Source: Ceratodon purpureus
Lineage: Eukaryota > Streptophyta > Bryopsida > Pseudoditrichales > Ditrichaceae
Direction of reading: 5' to 3'
NCBI GenBank assembly: GCA_014871385.1
Contig: CM026429.1
Coordinates: 9,419,075-9,483,074, forward strand
DNA: 64,000 nt
Shown: piece after piece, positions 37,361-49,966 of the stretch
Position numbering within the stretch: the first letter of the stretch is position 1
How the letters are laid out: every line of letters begins with the position of its first letter
Notes under the pieces: model-generated
Database searches by the model: none
What the model was told of the DNA's origin: nothing
Seen by the model: only the letters and a program-made list of their open reading frames with translations
Program-made: the position numbers and the translations under genes

Positions 37361-40300
37361 TCAGTAGGGCTTGCTTTGTTTGGTATCCCGCTTGAGCTGA
37401 ACCTTTAATCTTTTCCCACTCAACTGGAATCCATTCATAACATTTATAGCAGCCTGGGCGGCTTCAGGAGTGTCATAACTTACGAAACCTGCACCATCAC
37501 ATCATTTGTAGTTAGAAACAGGATCAAATTGTCCTTGAGCGCAAAACACTAAGGGGGACACAACAAAACCACCTGCATATAACACAAATCTAAGCCACAG
37601 AAACTGATAAAACAAATTTAAATATAGTTAACTGTGAACCGAGAGCAATTAGTCTGCAAACATTCTGAAGGGAAAGCTTTCTGAAGCATTAGTTAGAAGA
37701 TAATAGAAAATTAACAGGTGCCAAGCAAACATAAGCAAGGAAGTAATCAATGGGTTTCACACCATGAGGTTGAACTTGGACTAAATAGACTCCAGTAGTG
37801 AAGGAATTTCAACACCATGGCGTGAACCCCACTACTGCAAATTGAAAATTTAATTCTGCAAGTAAGAAACGTACGACTTCGTGTAGTAATTTAAATTATG
37901 CAGTGCAAAACCTAAACCAAAGAGATTAAAACTGCATCATAACATACCAAAGCACTTGCTGGCTCCTGTTGTCTTGTCTACAAAGACTTTGGCACTAATA
38001 ACATTTCCAAAAGATGAGAAGGCCGTCGATAGCTCCTGATCACCAAATTCAGGTGGAATGTGATAAATAAATAGATTGGCGCCTGCTGGACCTGGAAGAC
38101 GGCAGAAGCATCATGGTCAATAATTACAAACAGAAACAGGGATTCAGAGCCTACTCATCAAAAGCATCTCTGCGATAAAGCATTCCTGTAATGCAAACCG
38201 GTTGACAGACCTATTTTCACTCATGCCATTTGACAAACTTAAAAGGTGTCCAGTTAAAGCCCAATTGACAAATCGAAAGAGGTGTTACAACTCTACTCGC
38301 ATTCAACAGCTTAACAGATTTTACGTAGACAAAAGTGCCTCTGGTAGAACTCTACATAATTGTGATAAAATGAAGATAACGTACCTTCATTTTGAGGACC
38401 CACACTAGTCCTCACAGCGGCAGCTGCTGCTTGGGCAGTATTCATCATTAAAGAAGGTGCTAATGGAGAGGGGTACGATTGGCCTTGATGCCCCATCATC
38501 TGGCCTTGATAAGGAACTGAGTATTGTTGCCCACCGAAAGCATAGGTTGCTGGTTGCATTGGTGCATAGCCTGTAAGATCTGTTTGGGTTCCTGGGATAG
38601 GACTTGGTAAGCCCACCATATTCGGCTGCTGTGAGTATGCCATAGCATAGTTGCTCATTGGCTGCACCAGAATTCTCGTCATCAGTAAGCAGATACACAG
38701 TTTTGAACACCACGTCCAGCCAAAAACAGAAAAATCTCAGGGACGTTGCATAAAATGAGACTTCTGTGAAGTGACATGCTACTCATTCGAACGATAAGAC
38801 TCCAGAGATTCCGGCAAAAAGTCTTCCAGTTACAATCCGAGTGAGTAGCAGGAATTGTTACCTGGTAAGAGTACCCATTGTAAGGAGGTGGGGCCGGTAC
38901 ATAGCCCATTGGAACAGCACCAAATATTGATGGTTGCTGCCCGGGAATAGGGGGAGAAGAAACCGCTTGAGCCTTTTGCACTTTACGTGCCTGCCTTTCT
39001 TTCTCAGTGTCAGCCCACTTGACCACCAATGCAGATGGTGAACCCTGAAAAACGTGCATTATGTTCTATGAGAGCCGCCAGATATATCATTGCGTGGAAT
39101 AAAAATACCACTTTAAAGGACTCACATTGGTATCTTTAGACTCAAACTTCCTACTCGGGAGCAGAACCATTCGATCATAGGCTAGTATTAAGATGTACAC
39201 TATGTCAATCTATGTATACATTAAACTCGTTCTGAGGAATAGCAACTCCTCCGCATGCGGCAGACACCCATACACATGCCTTTGACATTTACCAATTACA
39301 GGCATGTTTGTGGTAGTGTGATGAACATGCCCTAAAGCAAGAATTTACCTCCATTTTATGAACCCCGTTCAAAGCCTCAATAGCAGCAATAGCTTGTTCT
39401 TTGGTCTCATACTTTAAGAAAGCACAGCCTGTACAAATAGGTTCAAATCTCAGTATCGAAACAGAACAAATAAAAATAAATTGCAGACTGTCGTTAGTGA
39501 TTAATGTAAACATGTACCCAAAGCGCGATAGAGGCGTATAATTCCCACACAAGTGCACATATATTTGGAGAGACTTATCAGTCCACTTGAAAAGGACCTT
39601 ATAGGATCAAATGAGACATAATTACATAGCATAGCACGTGGAAGTTTATTTTATTTTTAAATTTTAAAAATAAAAATAAGACACTTCCTACGGTATTGTC
39701 ACAGTTCGTTACAGTAAGACTGCGAAACTGAGAACTGCCGTCCTGTAACCTGTGAGATTAAGCTTACAGCATCCACTCCCAAACAGGAGTTTCCTCTGAA
39801 ATAGTTGCCATGGTTACATAGACACAGATTTCAATTGTGAAAACGATATCAACCAAAGACGGAATGCATCATTAGCCATCAGAAGAGCAGAGCGAGGAGG
39901 TGAACTTCACCTTTGCTGGTTGGCTGGGAGCCTTTGATGACGGAAAGTTCTTTAATAGCCCCATAAGGCGAAAAAACTGCCATCACGTCTGCTTTTGATG
40001 CGCCCTTAGGTAGCATGCCAATGAACAGCTTGTGCTCTGCCATCAGTAAGCCACAAAACAGTAAAGAATACACTTCATTAGGTCCAGATCTAGCTTAAAG
40101 AATCCATGTTCAGATCGCTGGTAACACGTAAGCAAGACAGCACCAACACTGCTCATGAAAAAGAAATCACAACCACAGAGTAGAACCAAAGTGACTGTAA
40201 AAAGAAATGATAAAACGAATTCCAGAAAAGTTCAGCCTAGTGACATAACCACAAAATACTCATCAATGACTGTCAACGGAAAGAAAGTGTTGAACAAGAA

Positions 40301-41408
40301 TTGCATACCTAGCCGCTCCATCTCGCCATCTGCGTATTTTACTTGCAAGGGACTAGCAACCTATCCCCACAGAAATGGATCAGAACAGAAAAGATACGAA
40401 ACACTTTTGGGTGTCATCCATGATCAAAGTACTTTGCGACCAATTTGCAAGACAGGAATTCGAGAAAAAAATACTTCATGACGTGTCTTCAAGCGTCTGT
40501 AAACTATTTAAATAAACTTCTTTACCAACCACCTTTGAAACCTAGTGGCTGCACGAAGTTCATCTACTGATAATACAAAGCCACGCAGGCACACATCAAA
40601 CAACAGAGTACGTGAGATGACAAAACCAGCCTTAGACAAACTTCTTTACATGCTAATGAAAGTGGAGGGAGCTTAACTGGCTGCAGAGTGCGCTTGTTGT
40701 GGAAGATCTCGATAGCTTTGTCAGCTTCTTGTCTAGTTGTATACATGAGAAAGCAGCACCCTGTCATAGAAGACGCAAAATTATTCAGCTTGTATCAAAA
40801 ATACACAACGCCGCATTTTAAATAAACACTAGTCGGTTTTTAATGACTGTTTTCCAATTACTCACATGGGAACAGACCAAATCAACTTTCAAGATAATCC
40901 GAAACACACATGTTCCGGACTGATATACCACTCCACTATGGAGATGACCAAGTGACAATAGCCCAGAAACATAAACACTGGCACAATTACCGCCATCAGA
41001 ATTTAACAGATATAAAGAGACACGATCAGAAAGAAAGACCCAATCTATCAACAAGCATGCGTTCATTAAACTTACTGCGACAGACTAACACTCGCAATGA
41101 TCCAAATCACAACTAGATGCAATTGTTCGATTCCGCTTGCATGCAACTCGTCTATGTATATAATCACAACAATTACAAGTCGGACTCCAACAGAAAAAAA
41201 TTGTCAGTATATAAGATAACCATAAAAGCCGCATACCTCGAGATTGTTTGGTAAGCTTGTCCTTGATAATATTAATCTCATAAACAGTTCCAGCTTCCGA
41301 GAAAACCTCCGCCAACTGCTGCTCATTCATCTGCTTGGGCAGCTGGCCCACGAAGAGCTTCACAGAATCCGCTGCCCGATTCTCCCCATTTTCCATCACA
41401 CCTTCCAT
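37361..41408 (-). CDS. BRN/CELF (Bruno-like) RNA-binding protein with three RRMs
   Basis: Nine exons on the minus strand: 41237-41408, 40678-40760, 40309-40360, 39911-40036, 39349-39428, 38862-39044, 38385-38661, 37948-38091 and 37361-37488. All junctions are GT-AG and in frame; product 414 residues. RRM1 is about 16-95 (RNP2 KLFVGQ, RNP1 RGCCFLMY), RRM2 about 104-186 (RNP2 KLFIGM, RNP1 KGCAFLKY), RRM3 about 329-407 (RNP1 KCFGFVSY). A long Gln/Pro/Gly/Tyr/Met-rich linker separates RRM2 from RRM3, the classic CELF layout. Arabidopsis BRN1/BRN2 and RBP-DR1 are the likely relatives; they bind transcript 3' UTRs and affect mRNA decay, flowering and defence. That function is from family knowledge. 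The C-terminus is [22 protein letters not shown]. An AG acceptor lies two bases before the ATG, so the leader is spliced. Confidence 0.95.
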
Positions 41409-41410
41409 GG

Positions 41411-42271
41411 CTGCAAATCATCCAACACAACAGCAGGTTAAAAATCTCCAGCAGAATCAAACAAAACACCCTTCCCGAAATGGTGAAGTTCAAATGCCAA
41501 CACTCAAACCCAACTACCAACATCTCTCCCATCACCAAAAAAATAACCAAGCCTTGAACTCCCCTCAAAATTCAAGATTCCACTTCACCAGGCAAATCTG
41601 ACGACGAAACCAAGAGCCACAAGCCCGAACAAAACTCCCCGCGACATCCATCACAAACCAATCTATCCCACTCCTCGCCTTCTTCTCAAACACCCCAGAT
41701 TCATGACCTCTCCCAAACAACCATAAAATTAATAAACTCGTCCAGCAAACAAACCTTGCAAACCACTCAAATCCAGAAAAAACCTCCAAACACTGAAAAA
41801 ACACATACTCAAGATTCAACAAAAAAACTGAACAAAAAAAGGACCTCCACACCCAAACCCAACCCCCTAAACCGCAAAGAAACTTCCAAAAAAGAAATCC
41901 ACTCCAGTCGAGCTCACCACCTATCCCACCACCCTCCCCAAAAAATGCCGACAGAACTCTCAACTCCAGTCCTCTCTCCACAAACACCACACCGAACTCA
42001 ACCAAAACTCCCCTACACGAAAAAATGAATCTGAACACGAAACAATTATCAAAAAACTCAAAACAGGAAGCTTTACCCGACAGACAGAAAGAGAGCAAAA
42101 ACTTCCAGCTCCGAGTTAGGGCAGAGATAGCAAAACGCACCTGAAAGGGGAGGGGATGGGGGCGCACGCGGTGCCAGGCTGCAAGGCTCTCCGAAACACA
42201 AAACACCAACCTTTACTCACTCAACCGAACTCACTCCCGCAACTCACCCAACTCAACTTACCCAAGTCACT
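41411..42271 (-). other. 5' leader intron of the RRM gene
   Basis: The acceptor gatttgcag lies just upstream of the ATG. A strong donor, cagtgag/gtgagtg on the minus strand, lies at about 42271; a weaker one (tttcag/gtgcgt) lies at about 42141. The 214-codon open frame here is intronic and has no domain. Confidence 0.5.
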
Positions 42272-42368
42272 CACCTCACTGAAGCTGAGCAACAACAACA
42301 AGCAAGCATAAGATGCTGCAACGAAGGAAGTGGTCCGGGAGCAAACTTGGTCAGAGAAGAGCAGAGTC

Positions 42369-42453
42369 CAGACAGACAGACAGATAGACAGACAGGCATG
42401 CAGACAGACAGAGAGCAGTGCAAAGCTCTCTCTCTCTCTCTCTCTCTCTTTCT
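42369..42453. repeat. Microsatellites (gaca)n and (ct)n in the RRM gene leader region
   Basis: A (gaca)/(gata) tetranucleotide run at 42369-42415 is followed by a (ct)n run at 42428-42449. On the gene's sense strand the latter reads as a GA repeat, common in plant 5' leaders. Confidence 0.8.
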
Positions 42454-42719
42454 TACAGAGCAACAAGAAATGGAGGATGATTTGTTGTGTAAGTTTAATC
42501 TAGGCAGTGGAGCATAAGTTAACAGGCACTGTTGATGATGTTACAGGGGAGTGGGAGTGAGAGTGATGATGATGATTATCATAAGTTTGTGTGTTGGTTT
42601 TGGTCATTAATTGGGGGCGCTGCCAGGAGTGGAAGAGGGTTAATATGGTGTGCTTAAATGAGGGTGGGATTTGGACCAGGGTGAGAGAGTAACTACAATG
42701 TCGGATCACGGAGGGGATC

Positions 42720-43330
42720 GGAGTAGAGTGGGAGAGTAGAGTAGAGTAGAGTGGAGTAACATGCGGTATTGCAATGCCATGTGCAAGTGGGGTGGAGTGT
42801 TTTGTATTTGCCCTTTCTTATGCCCTTTGTTATGCCCACTGCCCATGAGATGGGATGGGATGGGATGGCACCAGCGTTTTAGGGCTTGGGCGACTCCGTC
42901 CAATGCCAGGAGATCGCCATGTTCCCCACTTGGGAACAATTCGGGTACTACATGAGAACGTGGTAATATTGATTGGGAACTGTTTGGGGACGTGTTATAT
43001 TGGTTTGGGAACGTGATGGGTGGGGTTGGGAACGGGGGGGGGGGGGGACAGGTAGGACGGATTGGAATTTAGTTGGGTGCTTTGCTGGATGGGGTCTGGC
43101 AAGGGACCTGGGGGGGTCTGGGGGGTAGGCCTGCTTTGGCAGGTTCAGGTTTATTTTTGAGGTTACTTTTTCTGATTTTTATTTTTATTTTTATTTTTTT
43201 CACGCAGGAGGAATATATAAGGGCCGGATTTACAGGTATTTGTTCTGGGGAGAGGGGCATTTTTTTTCGGAGGGGTGGGTGGGGGGGCAGTGGACGGGCC
43301 GGCGTTGGGTGCAGATTGTTCAAGTTGCGG
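42720..43330. repeat. G-rich low-complexity region upstream of the RRM gene
   Basis: Contains gagta repeats (42720-42758), gggat repeats (42851-42868), a run of 14 G at about 43024-43037 and several more G-runs to 43290. This lies within or just beyond the promoter of the minus-strand RRM gene. Multiple G-runs could form quadruplexes on the plus strand. Confidence 0.6.
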
Positions 43331-43547
43331 GGTGTTGAGAGGTAGCAGCACCAGAAAGTGATACAATCGGAGCCTCTGCTGGTTAAATGGCATTGGGTGT
43401 GTGGAAAATATACACAAAGGTTCGGAATACATAAAAAGCATTATGATCAAAATTTAATTTAGTTTTTTTGGGAGTAGTATTGAATTTTTGGTGAATTTTT
43501 GAAGGTTGAAAAATTAGAGTTTTTAGTAATAGACAAAAGATGCTTGT

Positions 43548-44680
43548 GAGGACCAATACTAGCAGGCCACAAAAAGGATTGAATATTCAACTATTACGTG
43601 GGAAATGAGGAACCACTGACAGTGACAATAAGGAGCAGCTATTATTTATAAGAACTAATACCAGGAGACAACAAACTGGTTGAATGTTCAATTGTTATAT
43701 GGACAAATGATGAGCCACTGACACTGATAATGAACAGTCACTAATGCTTATGGAAACCAATAATGGTAGGCCACAAAGAGGTTGGATGTTCAACTATCAT
43801 ATGAATAAATGAGGAGCCGCCGCTGACACTGACAATGAGGAGCCACTAGCACTGATAATGAGGGGCCACTAATGCTTATAACAATCAATACTGGTAGGCC
43901 TCAAAGAGGTTGAATGTTCAATTATTACTTGGGCAAATGAGAAGCTGTTGATATTAACAATGAGGAGTTGTTGATATTAACAATGAGGAGTTGTTGATAT
44001 CAACAATGAGGAACTTATGAGCTAATGATAACTGGTGCTTATGAAAACAAATACTAGCAGGCCTCTAAATGATGAACGTTCAACTATTGCACAGACAAAT
44101 AAAGAGATACTAACAGTGCAAACAAGGAGCTACTATGAGGAGCTAATACTAGCAGGCCACAAAAATGTTGAAAGTTCAACTATTACGTGGACAAATGAGG
44201 AGCGGCTAATGCTTTTGGTGGTAATAAGAACCAATACTAGCAAGCCACAAAAAGCTTGAATGTTCAACTATTACTTAGAAACATGAAGAGCCACTGACAC
44301 TGACAATGGGGAGCCACTTGTAGTTATGTGAATCGATTCTAGCAGGCTACGTAAAGGTTGAATGTACAGCTATTACGTGGACAAATGAAGAGTGACTAAT
44401 GCTTTTGGTGGTAATGGGAACCAATACCAACACGCCTCAAAAAGATTGAATGTTCAATTATCACATGGAGACATGAAGAGCCACTGACACTGACAATGAG
44501 GAGCCAGTTGTAGTTATGCGAATCCATTCTAGCATGACAATGAGGAACCAGTTGTAGTTATGCGAATCCATTCTAGCAGGCTATATGAAGGTTGAATGTT
44601 CAACTCTTACGTGGTCAAATGAAGAGCCACTCATACTAATACTAAGGAATCACTGATACTAACATTGAAGAATATAAAAA
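43548..44680. repeat. Minisatellite, about 11 diverged units of roughly 85-130 bp
   Basis: Each unit has the order: aaccaatactagcaggcc, acaaaaaggttgaatgttcaac, tattacgtggacaaatgagg, agccactgacactgacaatg. Unit starts are near 43553, 43652, 43764, 43886, 44046, 44139, 44229, 44332, 44420 and 44565, with one truncated unit near 44519. An inner 23-24-bp repeat (ttgttgatattaacaatgag) lies near 43933-44010. Non-coding. Confidence 0.85.
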
Positions 44681-45063
44681 TGGTGCCATCTTGACAAATA
44701 ATGGAGGTGAGAAAAACCACTCTCATTGGCCTTGCACAATTAATGGCACTTTTACCCAACAATGACTCAACCTATGACCACTTAAGTAAGAAATGCAACC
44801 TTTTGCAAGTATTATAGGAAATATCCAATATTATTTACTTAAAGAAAAGAAGGTTTGAAGATTAATGCAACTAAATTCATTATTCTTCAATAACACTGAA
44901 TTAGTTATGAATTTGTATAAAAAACTAAAATGAACACCAGTAGACTAGTCCATTACACTTCTAATCAATACTCAACCATATTCACTTATTATTTTATGCA
45001 AAATCACCATAATTTCATTCAAAGACCACTATGTCCCAAAAATTACTAACCACCCCACATTGA

Positions 45064-45372
45064 CATTAATTAATTAATGCGGGAGGGTGGGGAGGGGGGC
45101 ATGGGGGTACGTGGCGCAGTTGGGACGGTCTTGTGGTCAAGGTGGTCTAGATGGATCTTAGGGGATCTTGGGTAAGCGGGTCGTGGGGGCTTTATTCCAT
45201 AATGTATGCAGCTCTTCACCTCCCTTGAAAAGTACAAGAGGGCTAAGGGGGTGGATAGGAAAATAAATTTTTAAATATCAATTGCACCCAGGGGTCCATA
45301 TGCCACCCTCTCAAGGGGGTCCATGTGGCAGAAATGTCCTTGGTGACTTTTTCTGCATTAATTAATTAATGC
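45064..45372 (+). mobile_element. SINE-like insertion with 17-bp target duplication
   Basis: A 17-bp direct repeat, cattaattaattaatgc, lies at 45064-45080 and at 45356-45372. Between them is a 275-bp GC-rich segment in AT-rich DNA. At 45112-45123 it has tggcgcagttgg, a match to the plant tRNA gene A box (TRGCNNAGYNGG), near the 5' end as expected for a tRNA-derived SINE. I cannot find a convincing B box, and there is no A-tail. The flanking repeat is palindromic, so a MITE is possible. Confidence 0.5.
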
Positions 45373-46800
45373 ATAAATATACCACTATATACCAAATCTA
45401 TTACCACCTCATGATTTCTGAAAAAATTAAAAGCATTTACTTATCTTTTCATTGTTACCATTCTCTCATCTCAACTGCACTAAAATTTCAATTCATTACT
45501 ACCACTCTTTGATCTTAGTTGCACTAAAAATTTCAACTCATAACCACAACTATTGAATTTGTTGTTGCCAGTGACTTGATTTTGATGATTAATAATGTGT
45601 TATTTGCGGTTATAAGCAATTTTTGTAGTACCGCTCATGGGTCATTGGCAATTACAGACTGGTGATACTTTAGAGAGACTTTAATTGAAGACAATTCCAT
45701 TATTCTCCTTTAAAATAAGAGTAATAGACTTGTATCAAACTCGTCCAACTTGACCTACTATACATAGCAAGAAAATTACTACTTAGCAACTCAACAACAT
45801 GGATTTATTGCCATTTAACAAAAAATGAAACCCACTATTATTTGGTGTGAATAATGAAGCATGCTGAAAGTATACCTTTTCAACATAATATTCTTTCAAC
45901 AAAGAATCTTGTTTCTTATGATTGGTACATGGATACTTAGTATTAGCTCAAATTGATTCTTGGAAAAAACATAATGATTCATACAAGGAAGTGCACATCT
46001 AATCCACTTCATAATTAAGTTTTTTATTTTTATTTTTTTAAATTTTTTATTGACAACTCAACAACTCCATGCCATTTGTCTTGTTTCACTGAGGTTCAAA
46101 ATGTTTAAACAAAATCTCTCGTTTGTTTAAAAATAAAAATAAAAATAAATGTTTAAACAAAGATGGACTGAAACCCTATTTGAAATCATGTTTACATGAG
46201 CACACCTTCCACATAGGATCTGTAAAACCCGGATGGACAGTCACTCCTAACTATTTGAAATTTACTATGACGCTGAGGTCAAATCTAGCCATAAATTAAC
46301 AGACAGTACAAGGAGAAACTTCATCTTTCAAGGACCAGCATGAATAGGATTGTTGTACCAAGTCTCTGTCGAAGACAAATAGTACCTTGTGCTGATGAGG
46401 TAGATGGATTCCATGTATTATTTTATGTGTTCAAAAGCATTGCGTGCTCAGGCTATACTGAAGTTGTTTTGCCATTTTAGATGGGGTGAACCAACTCTGG
46501 GGTGAATGATTCTTTGCCCATTCTCCAGTTTGTGTGTGTTGGCACATAAAGACAACACGGTGGGGCTCTGGATCACCCTTTCAGTGACATGGATGGGTGA
46601 AACCTGAGAAGTTATTGTATATGCCAGTTGGCACAGGTGATAGACTGCGCAAATGACTACATCAACTTCTGTACTGTACACAAAAAGTATCACTGCATAC
46701 CATATGGTCACACTATTCACAAAGCTAATGCTCCTCACAAGCTGATATAAACCATGACTAAGTTTATGCACAATAGTGGTATCTTTCAGACATTTATGTC
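45373..46800. other. Intergenic, AT-rich, nothing recognised
   Basis: No recognisable exon. The minus-strand frame 46448-46912 spans the 38-bp tandem repeat and has no domain. Confidence 0.45.
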
Positions 46801-46876
46801 TACTCCACAGACATCTGCACCATTTGGACGTTTCTGTATACTCCACAGACATCTGCACCATTTGGACGTTTCTGTA
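46801..46876. repeat. Perfect 38-bp tandem duplication
   Basis: Positions 46801-46838 are repeated exactly at 46839-46876; the unit begins tactccacagacatctgcac. Confidence 0.95.
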
Positions 46877-46893
46877 TATACACTGATGTGTAT

Positions 46894-47832
46894 TTAACCC
46901 TAAAGGAAACAAGGCACTTTCCCCCTCAAAACTATCATTTGAAACCTCTTAATAAAGTAAGTTATTTATTTCGACATTATAATATTTTTAATTAATTTAA
47001 CCGTGGGATCTTATAGTTATTATAGTAAAAAATTCCTTTTCCAATATTCAAAGTTAGAAGCAATACAAATTGTAAGACCTTAGCCATTTAACTTCAAGAA
47101 CAAATGTTTTCCGATTCTTTGTAAAGTTGAATTTTTAATAGTTTTTGTTTTAAAAAAAATATGGCAGAGTATTCTTAATTGACGAAATTGGTCTAGGATT
47201 TAGGTAAATGAGTTGAGAATCCACAAAAAATTATTCTAAAGAAAAAAAAGCTCAATACTCACTTTTCAAGAAATTACAATGTAGATAAAGGTATAAAATG
47301 ATAATAAATTTGAAATCATTGATTATTATGAAATAAAATACAAATATATTAATTCCAATGGTGAGAATGTGGTAAGTATCAACAATAACATTTTCTTATT
47401 TTTGATAATTGAAAATTATTGAAATTTAGTTCAAAATGCAACTTCAGGTTCTTTTGTTTGAAATTTGTCCAAGTACTTAGAAAATATGGCTTTTTGTATC
47501 ATTTGCTTTACTTATCAGAATGGAACAAAACAAAACTTCTTATATCCATGAAAACCTACAAAATATAGATCTATTTTTAAACTTCATAAAAAAGGTAATT
47601 TGAAAGTTTTTTAGGCCTACCCTTCTACTTTGATTTCGACCAAAATCTTAAAAACCTCGTAACTCTTTCAATACTTATTAGAATTTGATGAGAATTGTTT
47701 TCTTTAAAATTTTTTACACATATCTACCTTCACTTAAAATTTTAGAAAACAAAGAAAAAAATATTGAGGTCATAGTAATTTATCTAAATTCACTAAAGAC
47801 TTGTTTTAAGTCTCTTTGTCCTTTAGGGATTG
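46894..47832. mobile_element. Probable degraded TTAA-type MITE
   Basis: The left end is ttaaccctaaagg at 46894-46906. The right end is cctttaggg at 47820-47828, where the outer TTAA is no longer intact. The interior phrase taaccgtgggatctta at 46998-47013 matches the conserved interior motif of the 9941 and 31251 copies. Boundaries are less certain than for the other copies. Confidence 0.45.
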
Positions 47833-49966
47833 ACCATGAATGTTCTACATATTTACCCCTAAAGATCCTTATCACAAAGTACCTCCTTTCTAATCGAGGC
47901 TTATTACATCTCAATCGGAGCTTTCCTTTCAATAGATGAAGTAGTGAGATCTTGAAATTAACTTGAAGTTCACCTGATCAACAACCTATATTTTGATATT
48001 GGACAAATGATAATTCTTCGTATGTAAGATCATAAAGATCGAAGAAAGCTGAAATTTGTATGAAATTTTGGTCAAACTTTGAGGCATGCCTTTCTAAAAC
48101 TCATGCATACTATAATGAAAAATTGGGGGTATGACTAGGAATTTGGTTAAGAATATGATACAATCTAAGTATTCCAGAAATTTCTTAAAAGCAGAAAAAA
48201 TTCTGTTTTGGTGATTTTGAAGAGGAAACAAGTTTTACGATGGAAAATTCCCAAAAAATTAAGAAATTACCAAAACATCACATGACTAGATAGCTGTAAA
48301 ATCTTATTTCACAGAAAATTTCAATCGAAATTCCTACATTATACAACTTATCTAAGCCATCAAGAGTAGGCTGGCTGGAATCAGGAGTTTTAATAAAACT
48401 TTGATAAAACTAACATGTAATACCACAAACGTCACTTGATACAGGTCTTCGATCCAGATTTCGAAACCGTTCTACAAGAATCCACTGTAAGCTGCTTCGT
48501 CCAACAAGCTGCTCCTCGCGACATGGGGAGTGAGTCACTTCTTCTGACTTCAGACACAATAGCACTGACCGTCGTTTATAAAATAATAACGAAACAACTC
48601 TAGATTCGTCGAATGAAAAACGAGATGATTATCGATTCGAGGAATAGTCAGAACATCAACGGTCCATCGCAAACGATTCAACCCTACATTGTTCCGAAAT
48701 GTAATCCAGGCTTACCAAAACATATCTGGCAACAACATCTGGTAAGGACTCCAGATTGTAATGAAAGACCAAAGATGTAAAGTAGAAACATGACACACCA
48801 AATCAAAGATGTCCAAACTTCTACGATTAATAAGATTTTCAAGAAGTTTCATAAGATTAACATGGGGTAATACCAGACACGAGGCCAAAGAATGTGCTAA
48901 TCACGCAATTCAAAAAGCCGTGTGGAGATTGGACATAGTTCAAAAACATGGGAAGTCACAGATCCGATTACACTTTCTATCGACAAAATCTCTCAATCTT
49001 GATGCTGATGCCAGTGGTTCATAAACCGCTCCCCTAAAATGATGCACACTGCAACAACGATAAATAACGGCCATGCCCCAAAACAACAAGCCTCACATCC
49101 AACTGTCAACGATTGTCTACACAACTTAAAGATGAGCAAGCAACAGTATAAACAACCACCCTCGTTAACGACAAAGAAGGTCAAGCTCTCATCGACCTAA
49201 AGACTGAAAATCCCCCAAAAAAACGACCATCAATCATAAGGATAGGACAAACCACCTACGTAGGAAATGCGGACGACATCCTCAAAGATGCACAAGCTTC
49301 CACCACAGACTTAGAACCCCGTCATCCGCATTCGCCCAAACCAATAAGATCCACTGCAACCACTCACTCCACCATCACATCCACAGTGCGTACCGACATC
49401 ATAAAATGCCATCCCACCATCACTCCCGCCCTTCACAATCCGTACACAGAACCCTCACGTATTTACTCACGGACCAAACGAAGCTTTACAACAGGCCTAC
49501 CCGCCCGAACATACTCGGCGGCATGGATGCGACATCCCCTCACACCTCCCAACTCCTCCCAACGTCTCCACACAAGCCACATCCACCCTCACCTCCTGTA
49601 ATTCCCTTCATCCAACCCAGACGGGACGAACCAAACCTCCCAACCACTCCTCCGTGGCCCAGGCTCCGTTCCCCATGCCGTGCTGCGGGATATAACTCAT
49701 CTCCAACAACACATTTCAACACAGCTCCAAGCGCCTCCTCCCCCCTCCTTTCGTACTCTCGTCTCCAATACTGGCACTGCACACACCACTAAAACCTACC
49801 TACGCCAACAACCAGTTCGCCACTCAAGCACCCGCTTTGATGAACCGAGCAACGTTCACCCACGGATTCAGAGGGTTGCAGTCGAAGCTCAAAACAATAA
49901 AATCCTCCCACTCTATAACCCCTGCTCATTTTACTATTCTCATCACGTCAATGCCGCCACAACTCT
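47833..49966. other. Intergenic upstream half AT-rich, then profilin 3' flank
   Basis: From about 49300 the plus strand is C-rich. The 128-codon plus-strand frame at 49406-49792 has skewed composition and no domain. The minus-strand profilin 3' UTR lies at the right end. Confidence 0.45.

Noticed and set aside
41565-42209. Minus-strand 214-codon open frame
   Set aside because: Lies in the 5' leader intron of the RRM gene, is rich in Phe/Cys/Trp from C/A-rich plus-strand DNA, and has no domain.
43548-44680. CRISPR-like array
   Set aside because: Units are long, diverged and contiguous with no conserved repeat/unique spacer pattern; this is a minisatellite in a plant nuclear genome.
45105-45180. 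Possible tRNA gene
   Set aside because: Only an A box is present; no B box, acceptor stem or anticodon arm could be folded.
46448-46912. Minus-strand 154-codon open frame
   Set aside because: Runs through a perfect 38-bp tandem repeat, has no domain, and sits in repeat-rich DNA.
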